Counted from the stretch's first letter, positions 11,386 through 24,619 are shown. The stretch is DNA of 64,000 nucleotides from Pholis gunnellus (GCA_910591455.2 OU342816.1:20779702-20843701), one strand, 5' to 3'. The notes: generated by a model from the sequence alone, not told the origin. Translations and numbers: made by a program.

Positions 11386-14300
11386 AGCAGAAAGTTGCTC
11401 ACAGAGCTACTCTTGAAAAAGTTAAAAGCACCTTAACCAAAAATGACTGGAAACCCTGTGAGACAAGGTAGATAATACATAACACTCTCAGCAAAAATGG
11501 TCTACATTAATTTATGACAACAAAAAAAATGTACCTACCTTTTTCTGTCGCAGTAAGTATGCAAAAGTTGGCCAGTGAAATTAGCTTTTTCAAGATGTTC
11601 GTCAGGCTTAGACAAAAAAAAAGAAAGAAGATCTCTCTAAAACATTGAACAGGCCACGTTTAAAAAGTTCAAGATTTAAAGTGGCTAAAGTAAATAAGAT
11701 TACGTAAATATGTTGACAATAATTGTGGTATGTCATTTAGTCACATTAAATCCACAGAAATATATATTTTTCTCACTTAATCTTGATTTATTTTGAAATT
11801 ATTTATAAATTAAACCAGATCTTATTATTGTCCCCTTGATGCATGTGCTAACGAGCGTTAGCAAGCTTGTGAGCAAAGTAAGCATTTCCCACATCAATAA
11901 AACTTTATTGAATGTAATGATGTGCAGTCCTGAGAACAAAATGCCCTTGGGAAGTGTGTCTATTGACCGCACTGAGACCAAACTGATGAACTCTCTGATA
12001 TAGCTTCTGATAAGACTGCAAATAAGTTAATCCAAATGTCCAAATGGTGAAGAGTTACTGGGAGGAGTAACTGTTGTACAATTACGGAATTGTAGTTGTA
12101 AAACACAACTGTAATGTATAACAGAGGGAAGCAGCTCAATTGCCAAAACCAAAGCTGTAGGCAGCAGCGAGCAGGTTTCAGGCTTCACAAAGCCGAGCAA
12201 AGTCCCTTCAGGTGGTTTCATTCCGTCTAAAGAAGGAGCGAGAACAATCACACTCAGTTTCCATCATGACAATGTTTGCAGCCTTTCACTACTTTGCCGA
12301 TGTTTGGACAAACTCTCATTGACCTAGGTCTCCTGTCGCTGGGTTATCCTGCAACCAGATATCAGCCAGGAGCAGACTGGGTGGTGGAGTAGTGTTAGGT
12401 CCTCGCTGGGTTAGCTTAGCTTCCATCCAGGCTCTCCTCCTGGGGCGGTCGACTCAGCTTTTGGTGGCGTTTGGTGAGGCTGGTGCAGCTGGACGTTCTG
12501 CCGTGGGCATTACATCATTCTTGGAGCCGAGCTGTATTCCACCCTTCTCTGGCTTTTAAATTCTAAGACAGGAGCTGAACGCTTTAAAGAGGGTGGACCC
12601 TTGAAAATTCAACCCAAAAGAAAATATTAATTTGCTAGACAATACAAGGTTACCCACTGATTTGAAGAAATCTGACATGGACTTGAATTTAACTGGAAGA
12701 ACATTGACGACTCGATATCCAGAGAGAGGTGATTATACCCACCATTCTGTGTTGTGGCTGACAGTGTACCTGAAAGAAACACTTCACTACTAAGACCTCA
12801 CTGCGGCCAGATGTATACCTCAGCTACTCGAGGTTAGACTCCTAATTACACACATTAAACACAATGAGCTGACATAAGTACACATACCCTACTAGGCCTG
12901 CAGTGAGTTGTTCAGGGCAGCATTCTCTCCTGCTTGTGTTGACCAATATGACATGTAATTAGTGCTGAGTAGGAGCAGACAGAGGAGGTGTTACCATCAC
13001 AGGAATGCAACACTTCTGCAGTGTTAGCTTCAGCAAACACATGCAAATTGGTGAAAAATCACAGTATGCATGCATCAAACCTCAGAGTCTGCCACTTCAA
13101 TAATTCTGCTCCAACTTCACGTACTTTGGATGCAAATACAGCCCACCATACTCATCACATAAAAAATTACATGATACTTGCTAAGTGAATATTTATGAGG
13201 GTAAAGGTGAGATATTAATCTGATCTAAAGCACCTTTCACAGCAGATAAAAACATATTCTCCCACATCCTTTTGGTGGTCTGTAGATAATTTAGATTTTA
13301 TTTGTCCAGATTTTGGGATGTCTGTTTCTGGGACCTCAATAAAACGGGAAATACCCACAGCATTGTGTTAAATGCCCTGCTGTTGTATGAAATGGCAACA
13401 ATGTTTATTAAATCCCCTTTGATTTTAGATGTATTTCATGTTCTGCTGACCTTATTAAAACCCAATTTGTAGAAATGACAAAATATAGTCCAAAGCTTTG
13501 ACATTACACCAAATAAGGACATGTGTGTGTCTGGATTGGTTTCATATGTGATATGGACTGTGTATGAACAAATGTATACATTCCCTTTGTTTGTCAAAAA
13601 ATGATTCATACTCATGTTACTAACCTTACAAAGGTCTAACTCCCTGTTAGACCTCTTATGACTTATCACAATCACATTTAAGCAAGATCAATAATAATAA
13701 TATAATTATTTGAATAAAATTATCAAACATAGACAATAAAAATAACGATATAGTAGGCCTTCAGTGGTCGTTCTAGAAATAATCATCTTTGGTGCCACTC
13801 ACTGAATTGAGCTGCATACTTTAAATGGAAAACCTTCAACCAATCACTGTCCCTCATCCCTAGTGTCCAATCACGTTCTTTCTCCTATAGCATTCAATCA
13901 GCACCAGGCCTGCCCTCTGTGTATGGGCTTATTCTCCTACATGGCTCCTGCTCCTCGTCCCTGTCTGATGGCTGTAAAGCTTCTAAGAGTGTCCCGCCAT
14001 CAGTGTCCGCCGCCAGGATGACTGCAGCTCCTCAGCTGATATCTGCTCCAGACAGTGTCCATGTCCCATAATCTCTCACACCAAGCCCGGATGTCAGCTA
14101 CCAGTTCTCACCCCCTGCCACACACACACACACACACTCCTCATACCCCCCTTGGCGGCACAGAAGGCTCTCCTATGCCTTTTTGGCTTTCTTTCTCTCC
14201 TCCTCCTCCTCTGTCTGTTCTTCACAGTCTGTTTATTCAAGCAGCTCCTTGGCAACACATTCACAGCTTCACGGCTCTCTTCTCCCAGCCTTCTCTGTTG

Positions 14301-14865
14301 GACAAGCAGCCCATCCGTGCTGCCCACCTCTGCATGGGACAAGTTTCTCATGCACACAGACTCACCAACCAAACCTCCCACACCACCTCCTTTTGCCATC
14401 TTCACTTCTCTGCACAGTTAACCCTCTGTCGCTCTGTCTGGGTCTCTATGCGCTGGCAAACATTATTCATATTCAGATAAAGCCTCACATGTGCTGAAGC
14501 TACTTGATCAGTAGGACAAAAATCAATGTCTTGCTTTCATTTTGAAACCCAAGCAGGACCACGGAGAGAGAAAATATTGCAGGACATGCAGCTCTCCTCC
14601 TGACCCGTTCCATCTGTTGTACAGGAACAGGCTGTTTCAGCTTGCTGGGTAGCAACTGGCTCAGTGGGAATATTTTACTGCAGTGAAAAAGAAAAACACT
14701 GAATAGTAAAGCAATTAAGAAACTGCCTGGTACACTGGCTGACAATAAGTTGTGGTGAATGTCAATTTCATGTACAAGAACATCATCATTCAACTGAAGG
14801 TAGCAGGAACATTTGGCCTGTCTGTTACAGGTACCAGGACTGGTACCAAGTAGCCAGATGATAAT
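11386..14865. other. No recognised gene
   Basis: AT-rich, with a more GC-rich patch near 12270-12550 and another near 13860-14420. The latter holds three overlapping frames around a CA run (14122-14138), which look fortuitous. No bounded element was identified. Confidence 0.45.
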
Positions 14866-14869
14866 ATTC

Positions 14870-15420
14870 CACCTGTAAACAGGACACACTAATGACACAG
14901 GGCGCACCTCTGTTCATCTCGCCTGCTCCGCAGAATCCTTTTATTTACCAAAAAATACAAGGTGCAATACATATGGTAAACACATTTTAACAGTCTTAGA
15001 CAAAATAACAATATTATACACAAAATGTTCACTGAGCCACAAACAATACTTTCAAAAGGACGTGACGGTGTGGCGCCATTTTCACTAACGCGGCACACCG
15101 GACAATCAAACTAGACACCCACACAAACACATTCATATATATATTCACAGACATCTATCTCCTAGCTACCTAGCTGCTAACAATATGCTTATCTAAACAG
15201 ACTCACTCATTACTCAATACTTCCTCACCCACCTGTAAACAGGACACACAAATGACACAGGGCAATTTCACGTGTGTTCATCTCACCTGCTCCGCAGAAT
15301 GAGGAAACGGCATCGCGCCGTTATGGTCGTAACTCTACTGTCCTAAAGCCTGCCCGAAGCAAAGCAAAAAGCACAACCCTGCCCCCTGCTGGCCACAGAG
15401 TGGAATGCACACTCCATACA
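14870..15420. repeat. Unclassified sequence with a 65-70-bp direct repeat
   Basis: CACCTGTAAACAGGACACAC...AATGACACAGGGC and CTGCTCCGCAGAAT occur at about 14870-14935 and again at 15230-15300, the second with a small insertion. The spacing is about 360 bp. It may be part of a retroelement on the minus strand, but no ends were found. Confidence 0.45.
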
Positions 15421-15575
15421 CAATGAAAGCACGCCAGTCCTTCATCAAATTATTATATTTCTAGCATATACAATGCTCACTGCAAACCATATTGGCTATA
15501 CATAACACAAAACACACCAATTCGGCATCACATGTCCATTGGTTTGATCGGTTTTAATTAACAATGGGGATTAGG

Positions 15576-16960
15576 CAGTGGTGGGCCGTCAGGGCCTGCA
15601 AAGCCTTCTCTGCTGGCCTAAACAGAATCACAAAGTTATAGCTATTTTATAATTAAATATTTTTTCTTAAATACATTTAATTTTTTCTTATATGTATTAT
15701 AATTTATAACAATATTTTTCTCATTAGCTTATTTTCTCATTGCACAGCTCCTGTCTTCCTCAGTTGCTCTGCTTCAGTGCAGCTTGTTTTAAGTAGAGCT
15801 TTTATCCAATCAGATTTCACCTCCGTGTCTCTAGGTAAGAAGAGAGGCCCCAGGCCTGCAGACTCACCAGTGAATCCATGTGCAGTTTAAGTGAATGGGG
15901 ATGATATTGTTGATTGTCATAGTCTTCAACCAATCAGATCTTTAGTTTAACATTCTTTGTTGCGCCAGAGCGGCTAGCTGGCATACAACTACATCAGCAT
16001 TAAGTGCAGCTCAGTGTGTGCTGTGATTGGTCAGTGGGCGTGACTATTGTGAAATGTAACTTAACTTGCCAGCAGAGTTTAGTTGGAGGAGTAAGAGTTC
16101 AAATTGAAAGATATGGAAGGAATTATAACATTTTTAGGGTTTTGATTGGTGTAGTTTATTTTTTTACATAGCTTTGTTTTTTCAGCACTCAATGGCTGAA
16201 TAAGGAGGAGAAACAGATTTAGTGGCGGAGTTACTGACAACGCCTTTCTCAAGAAAGACATTTCAGGAAAAGCTGGCCATCATAAGAAATGGTGAGTCAA
16301 CGCCACAGCTGGCAGCCCTGACTCAGCAGGAAAAGGATTTGTATGAACGGTATTTCTTGCTGACAGCGTCGAGAAGCGTTGCACATTTTCTGGCTGGGTT
16401 TGGAGCTATGCTACGCTAACCTGAGGACACCATAGCATTTGAAAACTTTTGGAGAGACTCGAGTGGATCTACAACTCAACGAACACTTTCGCAGGGAAAC
16501 CGCTCCACAACTGCGGCCCGGTGTGCGGTCTGCGCCGGCCGGCGGGCGCCTTGACGTGCGGTCTGCGCCCCGGTGGAGGTGGGATCCCGGCCGTGCTGCG
16601 AACCTGCAGCAGCAGACCGGTGAAATACAACTGGGGAGGATCGACTGTCATCACTGGCTCCATGAATCGAGAAGGACTTCTTACTAGAACTAAAACGATG
16701 TACTGGAATAAACTCTTTAAAGTCTCGGTAAGTCACAAACTGCGTCAGTTTTTTTACATAGTAACGTTACTGCTGTTCATTTGTCTATCGTGTCGTTTTT
16801 ATGAATAGTATTTGAATGGCTCGTGCTCTTATGTGGTGGAATGCGTGGATCCGCTGCAGGTTTGCTGGATTGATGTGTCATCATGAGGTTATTAGGAGGT
16901 AATTCACCTGTAGTAGGACAGCACAGAAGGCCCAGGTATAAAATGCACGGCCCGCCACTG
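15576..16960 (+). mobile_element. hAT family A, copy 1
   Basis: 1385 bp. Ends CAGTGGTGGGCCGTCAGGGC and GCACGGCCCGCCACTG. Perfect 8-bp duplication ggattagg (15568-15575 and 16961-16968). It contains the N-terminal transposase remnant described separately and a GC-rich unique filler at 16500-16620. Relatives are at 20969, 59887 and 61363. Confidence 0.93.
16192..16460 (+). pseudogene. Truncated hAT transposase N-terminus (ZMYM1-like)
   Basis: ATG at 16192 is followed three codons later by a TAA. Past the stop the frame stays open from 16222: MAELLTT, FQEKLAIIRNGESTPQLAAL, TQQEKDLYERYFLLTASRS. The FEEKL...TPQL...YERYFLLTA arrangement resembles the segment before the TTF-type zinc finger in fish ZMYM1-like hAT transposases. 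The residues after TAS fit better one frame over (EKRCTFS), so a frameshift destroyed the zinc finger. The remaining protein, including the DDE catalytic core, is absent. Confidence 0.65.
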
Positions 16961-16968
16961 GGATTAGG

Positions 16969-17656
16969 ATATATCTTGTCATGGCGATGGCGGTGCATGT
17001 AGATGCAGCAGCTGGTAGCTCCCACAGACTTTGCTACTTTTTGTTTTGATTTGTTGTCTCTTCGTATACTGTAACAAGTAAGGCAAATGACATACACTCA
17101 TCAACGAACCAGACCTTAAAGCAATGACAACCCATGGCATCTTCTGACCACACAACAACACCAGCTGGACTAAACGCCATCTAGAGCGGAGTCCATCCCC
17201 CTGGAGAGCTTAGATGCTAACCCAGCTAAGACTCAAAACTATTCCACCACCGAGCCGGCTCTTAGTTGATGTCCAGCGGTTGGAAAATGAGATATATGAA
17301 AAGACTTCAGGCTAACCCAGCAACAGGAGAGACAAACAGAGACTGTCGTGCCCACATCTTTTCAGAGACCTGGCTCCATTGTGGTATCCTAGATCAAGAT
17401 ACTGCATTTGACAGGCGCAGGGCTCGAGGTGACGAGAGGAGGTGGACTCTGTGGTTAAGGTGTGCTTGGTGCTCAAACATAGTCAAAGTTGATGGACAGT
17501 CAATTGTTTTATGTTATGACGACGTCCATATTATCTACGTAGAGAAATCCAATTAATTCTGCAAAAAAAAAAGTTGGCCATGTACGTTTCTGCAAACCAT
17601 GTCCGTCATACCTCGCACCCATCATAGCATGACTTTATCACTTGTTATACTCGTTA
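16969..17656. other. No recognised gene
   Basis: A linker between two hAT elements. A 96-codon frame at 17266-17556 has no recognisable motif. Confidence 0.45.
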
Positions 17657-17892
17657 CTATACAACAGGCATGTCCAAAGTCCGGCCCGCGGGCCAATCAC
17701 GGCCCGAGGTCAGATTTTATACGGCCTGCGCCTTCTGTCTTAAAATGCATTATTTATGGCCCGCCAGCACAGTCAAAACGGAATGAATAAATCATACAAA
17801 TTCAACATGCAATTCCTCTTTTCACCTCATGGTGGCAGCACCACTCTGTAACTGTCTGGCTTTTTTTAATTGTCTCTGACCCTTCAACTGTC

Positions 17893-18230
17893 ATGGCTAC
17901 GGCAAGTAAAATAAGGAAAGTCGATACCGAGGGCCGCCGCTTTCATATTTTTTCACCGAAAACCGAAACAACTGTGTCTGCCTAGTTTGTCATGAGACTG
18001 TTGCCTTGTTTAAGTGATATAATGTAAAGAAACACTACGAGAAAAAACATGCTAATACTTAAACAAGCTATCACAGAGCGACCGTGCTAGAAAAGTGAAG
18101 CAACGCCAAGATAACTTGGCCACACAGCAGCGGTCTTTTTCGCGGGCCCACGAGTCAAATGCATACCTGCAAACTTGTTGCTTTTCAGCGAAATTAGCCG
18201 TTTTGAATGAAAATATATCATCCACGTGAT
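17893..18230 (+). pseudogene. hAT transposase N-terminal remnant (GTF2IRD2/ZBED5-like)
   Basis: It starts ATGGCTACGGCAAG. Pieces in shifting frames read RKVDTEGR, then CVCLVCHETVALFK (a C-x2-C zinc-finger half) followed after a stop by YNVKKHYEKKHAN (its H-side). Further on come QRQDNLATQQRSFSRAHESN and KLAVLNENI. This order is the known N-terminus of the Charlie-type transposases that gave rise to GTF2IRD2 and ZBED5. At least two frameshifts and a stop are present. Confidence 0.75.
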
Positions 18231-18799
18231 CCGTAGATGTTTTCTCTTTAGGGGGGGGTAATCTGGCCAGCCATCGTTTCTCAGATTGGATTGGGACGAG
18301 GAAAAAAGGTGATGACGTGATCTTCGCAATAAAACATCTTTGATGTGTCGAGTCTTGGCCAATCAGCGTTAAGATGTCTACACCGTCTTTCCCTCCGTTA
18401 CAATTCAGACTTGCTCGGTTAAGGATAACGTCCACTGCATGCGGAACTTTGTTTGTTAACATTCGTCATTATCGCGATTTAGGAGGAAAAAAAACGTAAC
18501 GGGATGAAACATGCCCGGTTCAGTTCACGCGGTCACTCGTTAACGTTAAACCGGAACACCGGCGGATCTGCTGGCAGGTTGTTCTTTTTAACTCAAAGTA
18601 GAATGAGGATGATTTCGTGGTGACAATAACTTTTAAGACCACGATGATGAGACCCAGATACTGATGAGATGATGAGGTCAAAGAGCTTCAGGGAGAGGAC
18701 GCTGTTTGTGTAGCGCAGCTTGATGCAGGGCTGAGATGTGAAGGAGCTGGGCCTGGATAAAAGTGGAGGTCTACTCTAAACAGACGTGAGTACAGCTTC

Positions 18800-18930
18800 C
18801 TGCTGTCGCAGTGTTTTAGAAATATTGATAAGGCAGGGTATGCTAAATGCTGCCTCTGCTCCAAGGAGATGAACTACAGTAACAAGGGCTCACGTGCCCT
18901 CTCATCACACTCCCAGACACTGTTCACTGT
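18800..18930 (+). pseudogene. BED-type zinc-finger fragment
   Basis: One frame reads YAKCCLCSKEMNYSNKGSRA then LSSHSQTLF: C-x2-C, a basic spacer and a His, as in BED fingers of hAT-like transposases. It is probably a second transposase fragment inside the same element. The full His pair is not clear. Confidence 0.5.
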
Positions 18931-19644
18931 GATGACCACAGCCAGGGTACTTCTGGTCCCAACAGGGCCCTGAAGTAATGATAGAGAGGGTTAAGGTGCC
19001 TGTATCTTCATTTCAGCAGGTTGCTAATGCAGAGGTGTGTATAGATCACAGCTATTACTTTACTCTTCATTCTAATTTAAATAATTGAACTGGATTGAAT
19101 GCATATTATTGCAAATAGAAGATAGGCCACAATTCTAACAGATTTACAGTAACAGTGGAAGTTAATACAGTAACGGGGTTCAATGAAAACTAATCACTTT
19201 ATTTGTACAGGCGATGGTTCTCGCTACTCTTGCTATCTTTGTTTTTAAATGACAAACTTTTGAAAATGAGACCTCGTTCTCAATGGATTTTGTCTACATA
19301 AAAGGTTAATAATAATAATAGATTGAAAAAAACTATCCAGCTGTTCAACCAGAGCTGAAATACTGATTAATAACTGAATAATAAATTAGTTTTTTGATTA
19401 AAGTAAATGTCTTATCACTTAATTTTCTTCTCAGAGTACACCAGAATGCTACATTCTAAAGATCATATTTAAAATAAAATTATCCTTGCTGTGTCATTGA
19501 AAATATAATTATTAAATAATAGTGTATGTATAGGCAAATTGTATTGTTTAAAATAATGTCAGCAGGGACTGTTGGCCCTTGGGCATCTTCACATTATCAA
19601 ATCTGGCCCTCTTTGAAAAAAGTTTGGACACCCTTGTTATACAA

Positions 19645-20960
19645 CATAACTTCCACTAACAGTCACCCGTTGTACTACATCACTTGCTCTGACCAAATGC
19701 AGAAACTTTGTCTTTGAAGGTACCGGTGCTTTGCAGAAACGTACAATGCCAACATTTTTTTCTGACTGGGCTGGAAAATGGACTTGTGCTGCTTTTTACC
19801 TTGTTTCTGATGCAAGTTCAGAAATGCACTGAAATGCACCACTGCTATGTTTCATTTTTGTTTTATCATGTAGCAAATGAGGTACGACTGCATTTCATTG
19901 TGCAGCCCTGGAATCCATGATTTCTTCAACGAGGCATTCCAGTAGTTTAGTAAATTGTAGCTCCTTAACTTCATCTTTGTTGACAATCTGTTCTTGAAAC
20001 AGATAACGTAACTGAACTAACTTATTGTGTTCCTCAAAGATCCACCAGCTTGGGTCTTCTACTGTAACTGCTATACAATCCAGTTTGATATAGGCAGATT
20101 GTGTTTTTGCTGCACTGGGTCTTATGCTGGGTTGAAAGCTGTTCAGTTCATCAGGTCGGTTAACACTGTGTCTGTATTTGAATCATCTTTGAGTCTATTT
20201 AAGAGACTGTCCTCTCAAGATAAAAAACAGCATCAGTCATTTTTAGCAAATGTCTTAAATCAGGCTTATATGTTTCCCTCTGAAGTCCAATTACAAACTT
20301 GTTTATTTTGGATCATGTGTTGCTATTTTTATAGAATGACTTTTCTTAGAAAATAACCATTTTATTAATACTCTACTCTTCATCTCTCTCTTACATGTCT
20401 TTTATTCTTTTATTATGCTTTTACTTTTTATTATACTTGTATTATGTTGCATCAAGGCTTGCCGGGTTGTTTCTTACATCACAATCAATATCTATCAGCA
20501 ACAATAAATAGCAGGCCTCTGGTTAATGACTCTCTCTCATGTCTGGTCACTGTGTTTTTCTCGAAGCCTCTGGAAAGCACTTACTGCATCTTGCTTTAAA
20601 GAAGCTCTATAAATAAAAATTGTATCATTACTATGATGTTCAAAGGCATGCTGTAGATTCCCAGGTGTATTTCTAATGCTGCTCAAAGCAATTATTTGTT
20701 TCAATTTGTATCCGTATGGTATGGAAGTCAATCAGAAGACTCATCAGACTCATAGTTACATTATTGCAGGATATGCATGCACTAACGATTTTAAAATCAA
20801 TCTGCAATTAAACTGCATTTGGCTTCATGAGTCTGCTAATAGACAGCAGATTAGTAGTTAGTTATGTTAAGTATTGTCATGCCTCTACAATTGTTCAGCC
20901 CACAACATATAAGACACCAAAAATACTGTGGCAGGAAAATAACAGGAACATATTACATTA
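19645..20960. other. No recognised gene
   Basis: AT-rich sequence between two hAT elements. Frames up to 109 codons (20027-20356) lack domain motifs. Confidence 0.45.
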
Positions 20961-21046
20961 GCCTACATCAGTGGTGGGCTGTCAGGGCCAGCAAGGCCTT
21001 CTCTGCTGGCCTAAACAATATCCGAAAGTTATAGCTATTTTATAAA

Positions 21047-21715
21047 TAACCTCTTGCTACAGAGAGCCCCCTTCAAAGGGTGTTCGGGGGGCGAAAGAGT
21101 ACACACATGTAGTACAAATCACTTCTGAGAACGAATAAAATGATATTTTATGATATATCAAAAAACCTACGTAACGAAGACTTTCTGGGCAAATGGACCA
21201 TGGAAGCTATTTTACGCACTCAAAACACAGTTATACACAGAGTAATTCATTAAACTACAAGTGGTACCATAATTTCACATATTTTTCGCCAGGACACGGC
21301 GAGCTATATACTACGTTACCGATACCAACCAAAAGCTACGGCACTTTCTCGGACAATCCGCATATCACAGAGCATGAGGACTCCACACTGAATCCAACCA
21401 TAGTTTCCAAATTTCTCTCCTTGAAACCATTAAAAAGTTACACTCCATAAGCCACAGAAGAACACAGCCAAACAGCAAAAAATTGTAAACGCTTCGCACC
21501 TCGAGATAGTTTTCTGGAAGAAATTTGATAAAAATCCCAGATTAATCCTTTCAGCCATGTGCTGCCGGTCTTTGTCTGCCCTTATGTGAATAAACTGAGT
21601 TTCTACGTGCACGTATGACGAAGGGGTAGTCGTTTTCATTTTCAGCATATGGGTTTTGGATTTTTAGTGGTTAAAAATTCTGTCAATCAACTCAAAGATT
21701 GACCCACACTACCTT
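21047..21715. repeat. Unclassified insert starting CCTCTTGCTAC, copy 1
   Basis: It starts CCTCTTGCTACAGAGAGCCC followed by CCTTCAAAGGG. A second sequence with the same start is at 29336. The two share edges but not obviously interiors. Class is unknown. Confidence 0.5.
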
Positions 21716-22040
21716 TATGGGGTCAGATCAGTCTCAATAATTGCAAATGCACACAGAAAGACTCACAAATGCAAACAGAAAGATTCACAAATGCGCACAG
21801 AACAATTCACAAATATATTCGATTTACAAATGCACGCAGAACAATTCACAAATACATTCCAATGCACAAATAAATAAATTACGATTTATATAAATGTAAA
21901 AAAAAATCACAAATATATTTCTGCATTTGTATGTATTTGTTTGTGGATTTGTATGTATTTATTTGTGGATCGCACTGCATTTATTTGTAAATCGCTTCAC
22001 ATTTATTTGTGGGTTTTTGAGACTGTCCTGACGCGGCTGG
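21716..22040. repeat. Foldback (MITE-like) repeat
   Basis: The left edge GGTCAGATCAGTCTCAA pairs imperfectly with right edge TTTGAGACTGTCCTGAC. The left half is made of TTCACAAATGC-type units and the right half of their complements (GCATTTGTATGTATTTGT). Its first 117 bp recur identically inside the LINE at 2135-2251. Confidence 0.6.
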
Positions 22041-22159
22041 ATTCACAAATGCGTTTTTTTCAACATAACCTGTCTGTAGCCAATCAGATGTCCGCCTCAT
22101 TTTCAACCAATCACATGAGCGCAGCTCCCCCCTCCCCTCCCCTCCCCACGAGACTGTCA

Positions 22160-22250
22160 GCTTTGTTGAATCAGGAAATAAATATTGTAGCCGTCTGTGT
22201 TCACCCAGAGCTCTACGATACCTCATATCAGTAGAGACCGGACTAGTTTA
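22160..22250. repeat. Fragment related to the hAT at 34298
   Basis: TGTTGAATCAGGAAATAAAT, TGTAGCCGTCTGTGTTCACC and CTCATATCAGTAGAGAC are repeated with a few changes at 34466-34545. Confidence 0.75.
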
Positions 22251-22514
22251 GCGTAGCCTCCCAGAACACATACGGAGCCCCAGCTGTTTTTTTGTTTTTG
22301 TTTTTTTGTTCCGGGTTCAGAGGTCACAGCCGCAGAAAACATTATATTTCCTACAATTTAAGCTTCTGCATTTTCCAAAGCATTAGTATTATTCAAACGT
22401 ATTGTTCGGTTCGTAAGCCTCGTACCGAACGGTTTAATACGAATACGTGTGTTCAGCTGCAGGACAGCAGTGAAGGCCCAGGTATAAAATGCACGGCCCG
22501 CCACTGGCCTACAT

Positions 22515-23764
22515 AGCAACCACAGAGAACTGTTTGTTCTGCCCCAAGTATGATAAAATCTACCAAAATTAAATCATCCACACATAGTTTTTCCCTTTTT
22601 TTTTATCAGAAGAACGTATCAGAAAAGGACAAGGTGTATCCTTCATGTAATGAACAATACAATATAAATACAAAAATATGTTGACTGTTGAACTAACCTG
22701 CCTGTGAACTGTGCACACAAATATTTTTTACTTTTATTTAAATTCTGCTTCACATGCAACTCTGTCCTGTTGTTTTTTATAAGACAATATGTTCGTAATT
22801 TATATTTGTACTTAGCATCAACAGACCACCTTCCTTCATACATTCTGTTCAGTGAAAAAAAAAAAAGATAATTAATCACACAATTAGTGTTTTGTTTCCC
22901 AAAGATTTGATTGATTGCAGTGACAAAGTGATTTACCATTTAATCATGGTAACAGCTTTTTTTCCTGAACTAACAGCTGCAAAGGTTACCAGAGATGATG
23001 GTTACAATTCTTGGAGGAAGCAGCTATTCTAGGGACTTGTCAACACATCAAGGTACAGAACACATCTACGTGACCAAAGAACATAATCATATGTCCACAA
23101 ATTTCTGTACTATTAAGTATTTTATGGCAACCTGATAATTCTACGTTTAAAACCAACTGAAGTTGAGACAAAGGGTCTGAAACTCAACCACTTTATATTT
23201 TTTTCTGCATTTTTCCCTGTTCCAGTCTGAATTTAAAACAGACCTGATTTTTTGGTTACAGATCTGCAGTTAAAATTTTCCTTCCTGAAATTAATTAGAA
23301 ACGAAAATCAAAGTGTGTCAGTCAGTGAGTATTCAGCTTCTCTGTAGTGTCGCTCCTAATTACCTCTAAATTCTTTTGAATGTCCTTGAGATGGCTGACA
23401 TTCAAAAGAATAGACATGAATTAGATGGAAACATATACAGGTAGAGATAGAGATAGAATTGTGAAGACGCACTGTCATAACCCGTCTCCTATAGGCTATG
23501 ACACATATGGAAAGGACACAAGGGATGATGGTAAATTAAAGGTATTTATTATAACGAAGTAAAAAATATCTGCTATTTGTGAAGTGTGTCAGTCAATAAC
23601 ATCAGTAATGTAAACGTGAATGCGTGCGAGATGAAGTGTGGGGTGTTGTCAGTGGAAACAAAAGAAGACCAAAATCAAAGTACCAAAGTATTATTGGGCT
23701 GCCTGCCACTGGCAGGGATGAGTCCATGTGTGCAACAGAGCAACACTGGAGCAGAGCTTTTATG
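22515..23764. other. No recognised gene
   Basis: AT-rich DNA. An imperfect inverted repeat around 23365-23412 (AATTCTTTTGAATGTC and GACATTCAAAAGAAT) is present. No gene was seen. Confidence 0.5.
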
Positions 23765-24619
23765 CCCTAGGACAGGGGTATTCAATTAGAATTCCAAAGG
23801 GTCCAGATTGAGAAAATCTCCTCGGGCAAAGGTCCGGAGCATTACAATAATATCTAACTTGCACTACTTAGTGTGATATATATATATATATATATGTATA
23901 CATATATATATATATTCAAGAAGCCTAGCAGTAGTAACAACGTCTCTGTGTAGTCAACAACTGTCAAATCAAATAAAGAAAGTACACATCAATTATATTT
24001 TAACAATTATCATTCTCAGCTTTCAAATTTAACTGAATGGATTATAGATAATACATAGAAATACATAAATAAATGTTCTTCTCATTTCAAGTAAAATATG
24101 GGCTGGATTAAAGAATAACTGACATAACAGCTTTTGAAAAATGTGCATCTTAAAATAAAGTACTTAATCTTATAAAAATGAAGCTAGCGTAAGTTCATGC
24201 AGGACATGGAAGTTATACGCCCCATGCTGACCAGCTGACAGCTAACCAGCTGACAGCCGATTGAATCATAGCGTCCAATCGGCCACACACCAATCACAGC
24301 CCACTCTCACTTCAAGGAGGTTTATTTAAATATGGCTTCCTCCTCACTGATTCATTCTACATATACGCTGCTACAGACCACACTGCTGGCGAAGCTTCGA
24401 CATCAACGATTGACGCTACTCATCATATGTCTCATCGCAACCCGGAAGTTGACGTGCGATAGCACCTCGGCTAAGAAGAGCAAGACTCCATCCCTATGTC
24501 AAACTTCAGGAGAAGTACCCGGTCCTCGCCGTTCTCACTAAACATTCAGTCCTCTTTTAGCAAGATGGATGTCCGCTCCTGGTTCTGGAAACCCGCTCGA
24601 TTCCGGGACATGTACGGCC

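Larger units (their letters stand above)
17665..19636 (+). mobile_element. hAT (Charlie-like) element with decayed transposase
   Basis: Ends CAGGCATGTCCAAAGTCCGG and AAAAAAGTTTGGACACCCTTG. Flanks ctatacaa (17657-17664) and ttatacaa (19637-19644) match at 7 of 8. The right subterminal GGCATCTTCACATTATCAAA is typical of Charlie-type elements. It is about 2 kb, with transposase traces in several frames. Confidence 0.88.
20969..22506 (+). mobile_element. hAT family A, copy 2, with replaced interior
   Basis: Left end CAGTGGTGGGCTGTCAGGGC, right end GCACGGCCCGCCACTG. Perfect 8-bp duplication gcctacat (20961-20968 and 22507-22514). Only about 80 bp on the left and up to 250 bp on the right belong to the family. 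The centre holds a CCTCTTGCTAC-start repeat, a foldback repeat and a piece related to the hAT at 34298. Confidence 0.9.

Noticed and set aside
14055..14497. Frames resembling a secreted or membrane protein (Leu-rich start)
   Set aside because: Three overlapping frames around CT- and CA-rich sequence; the hydrophobic run is compositional.
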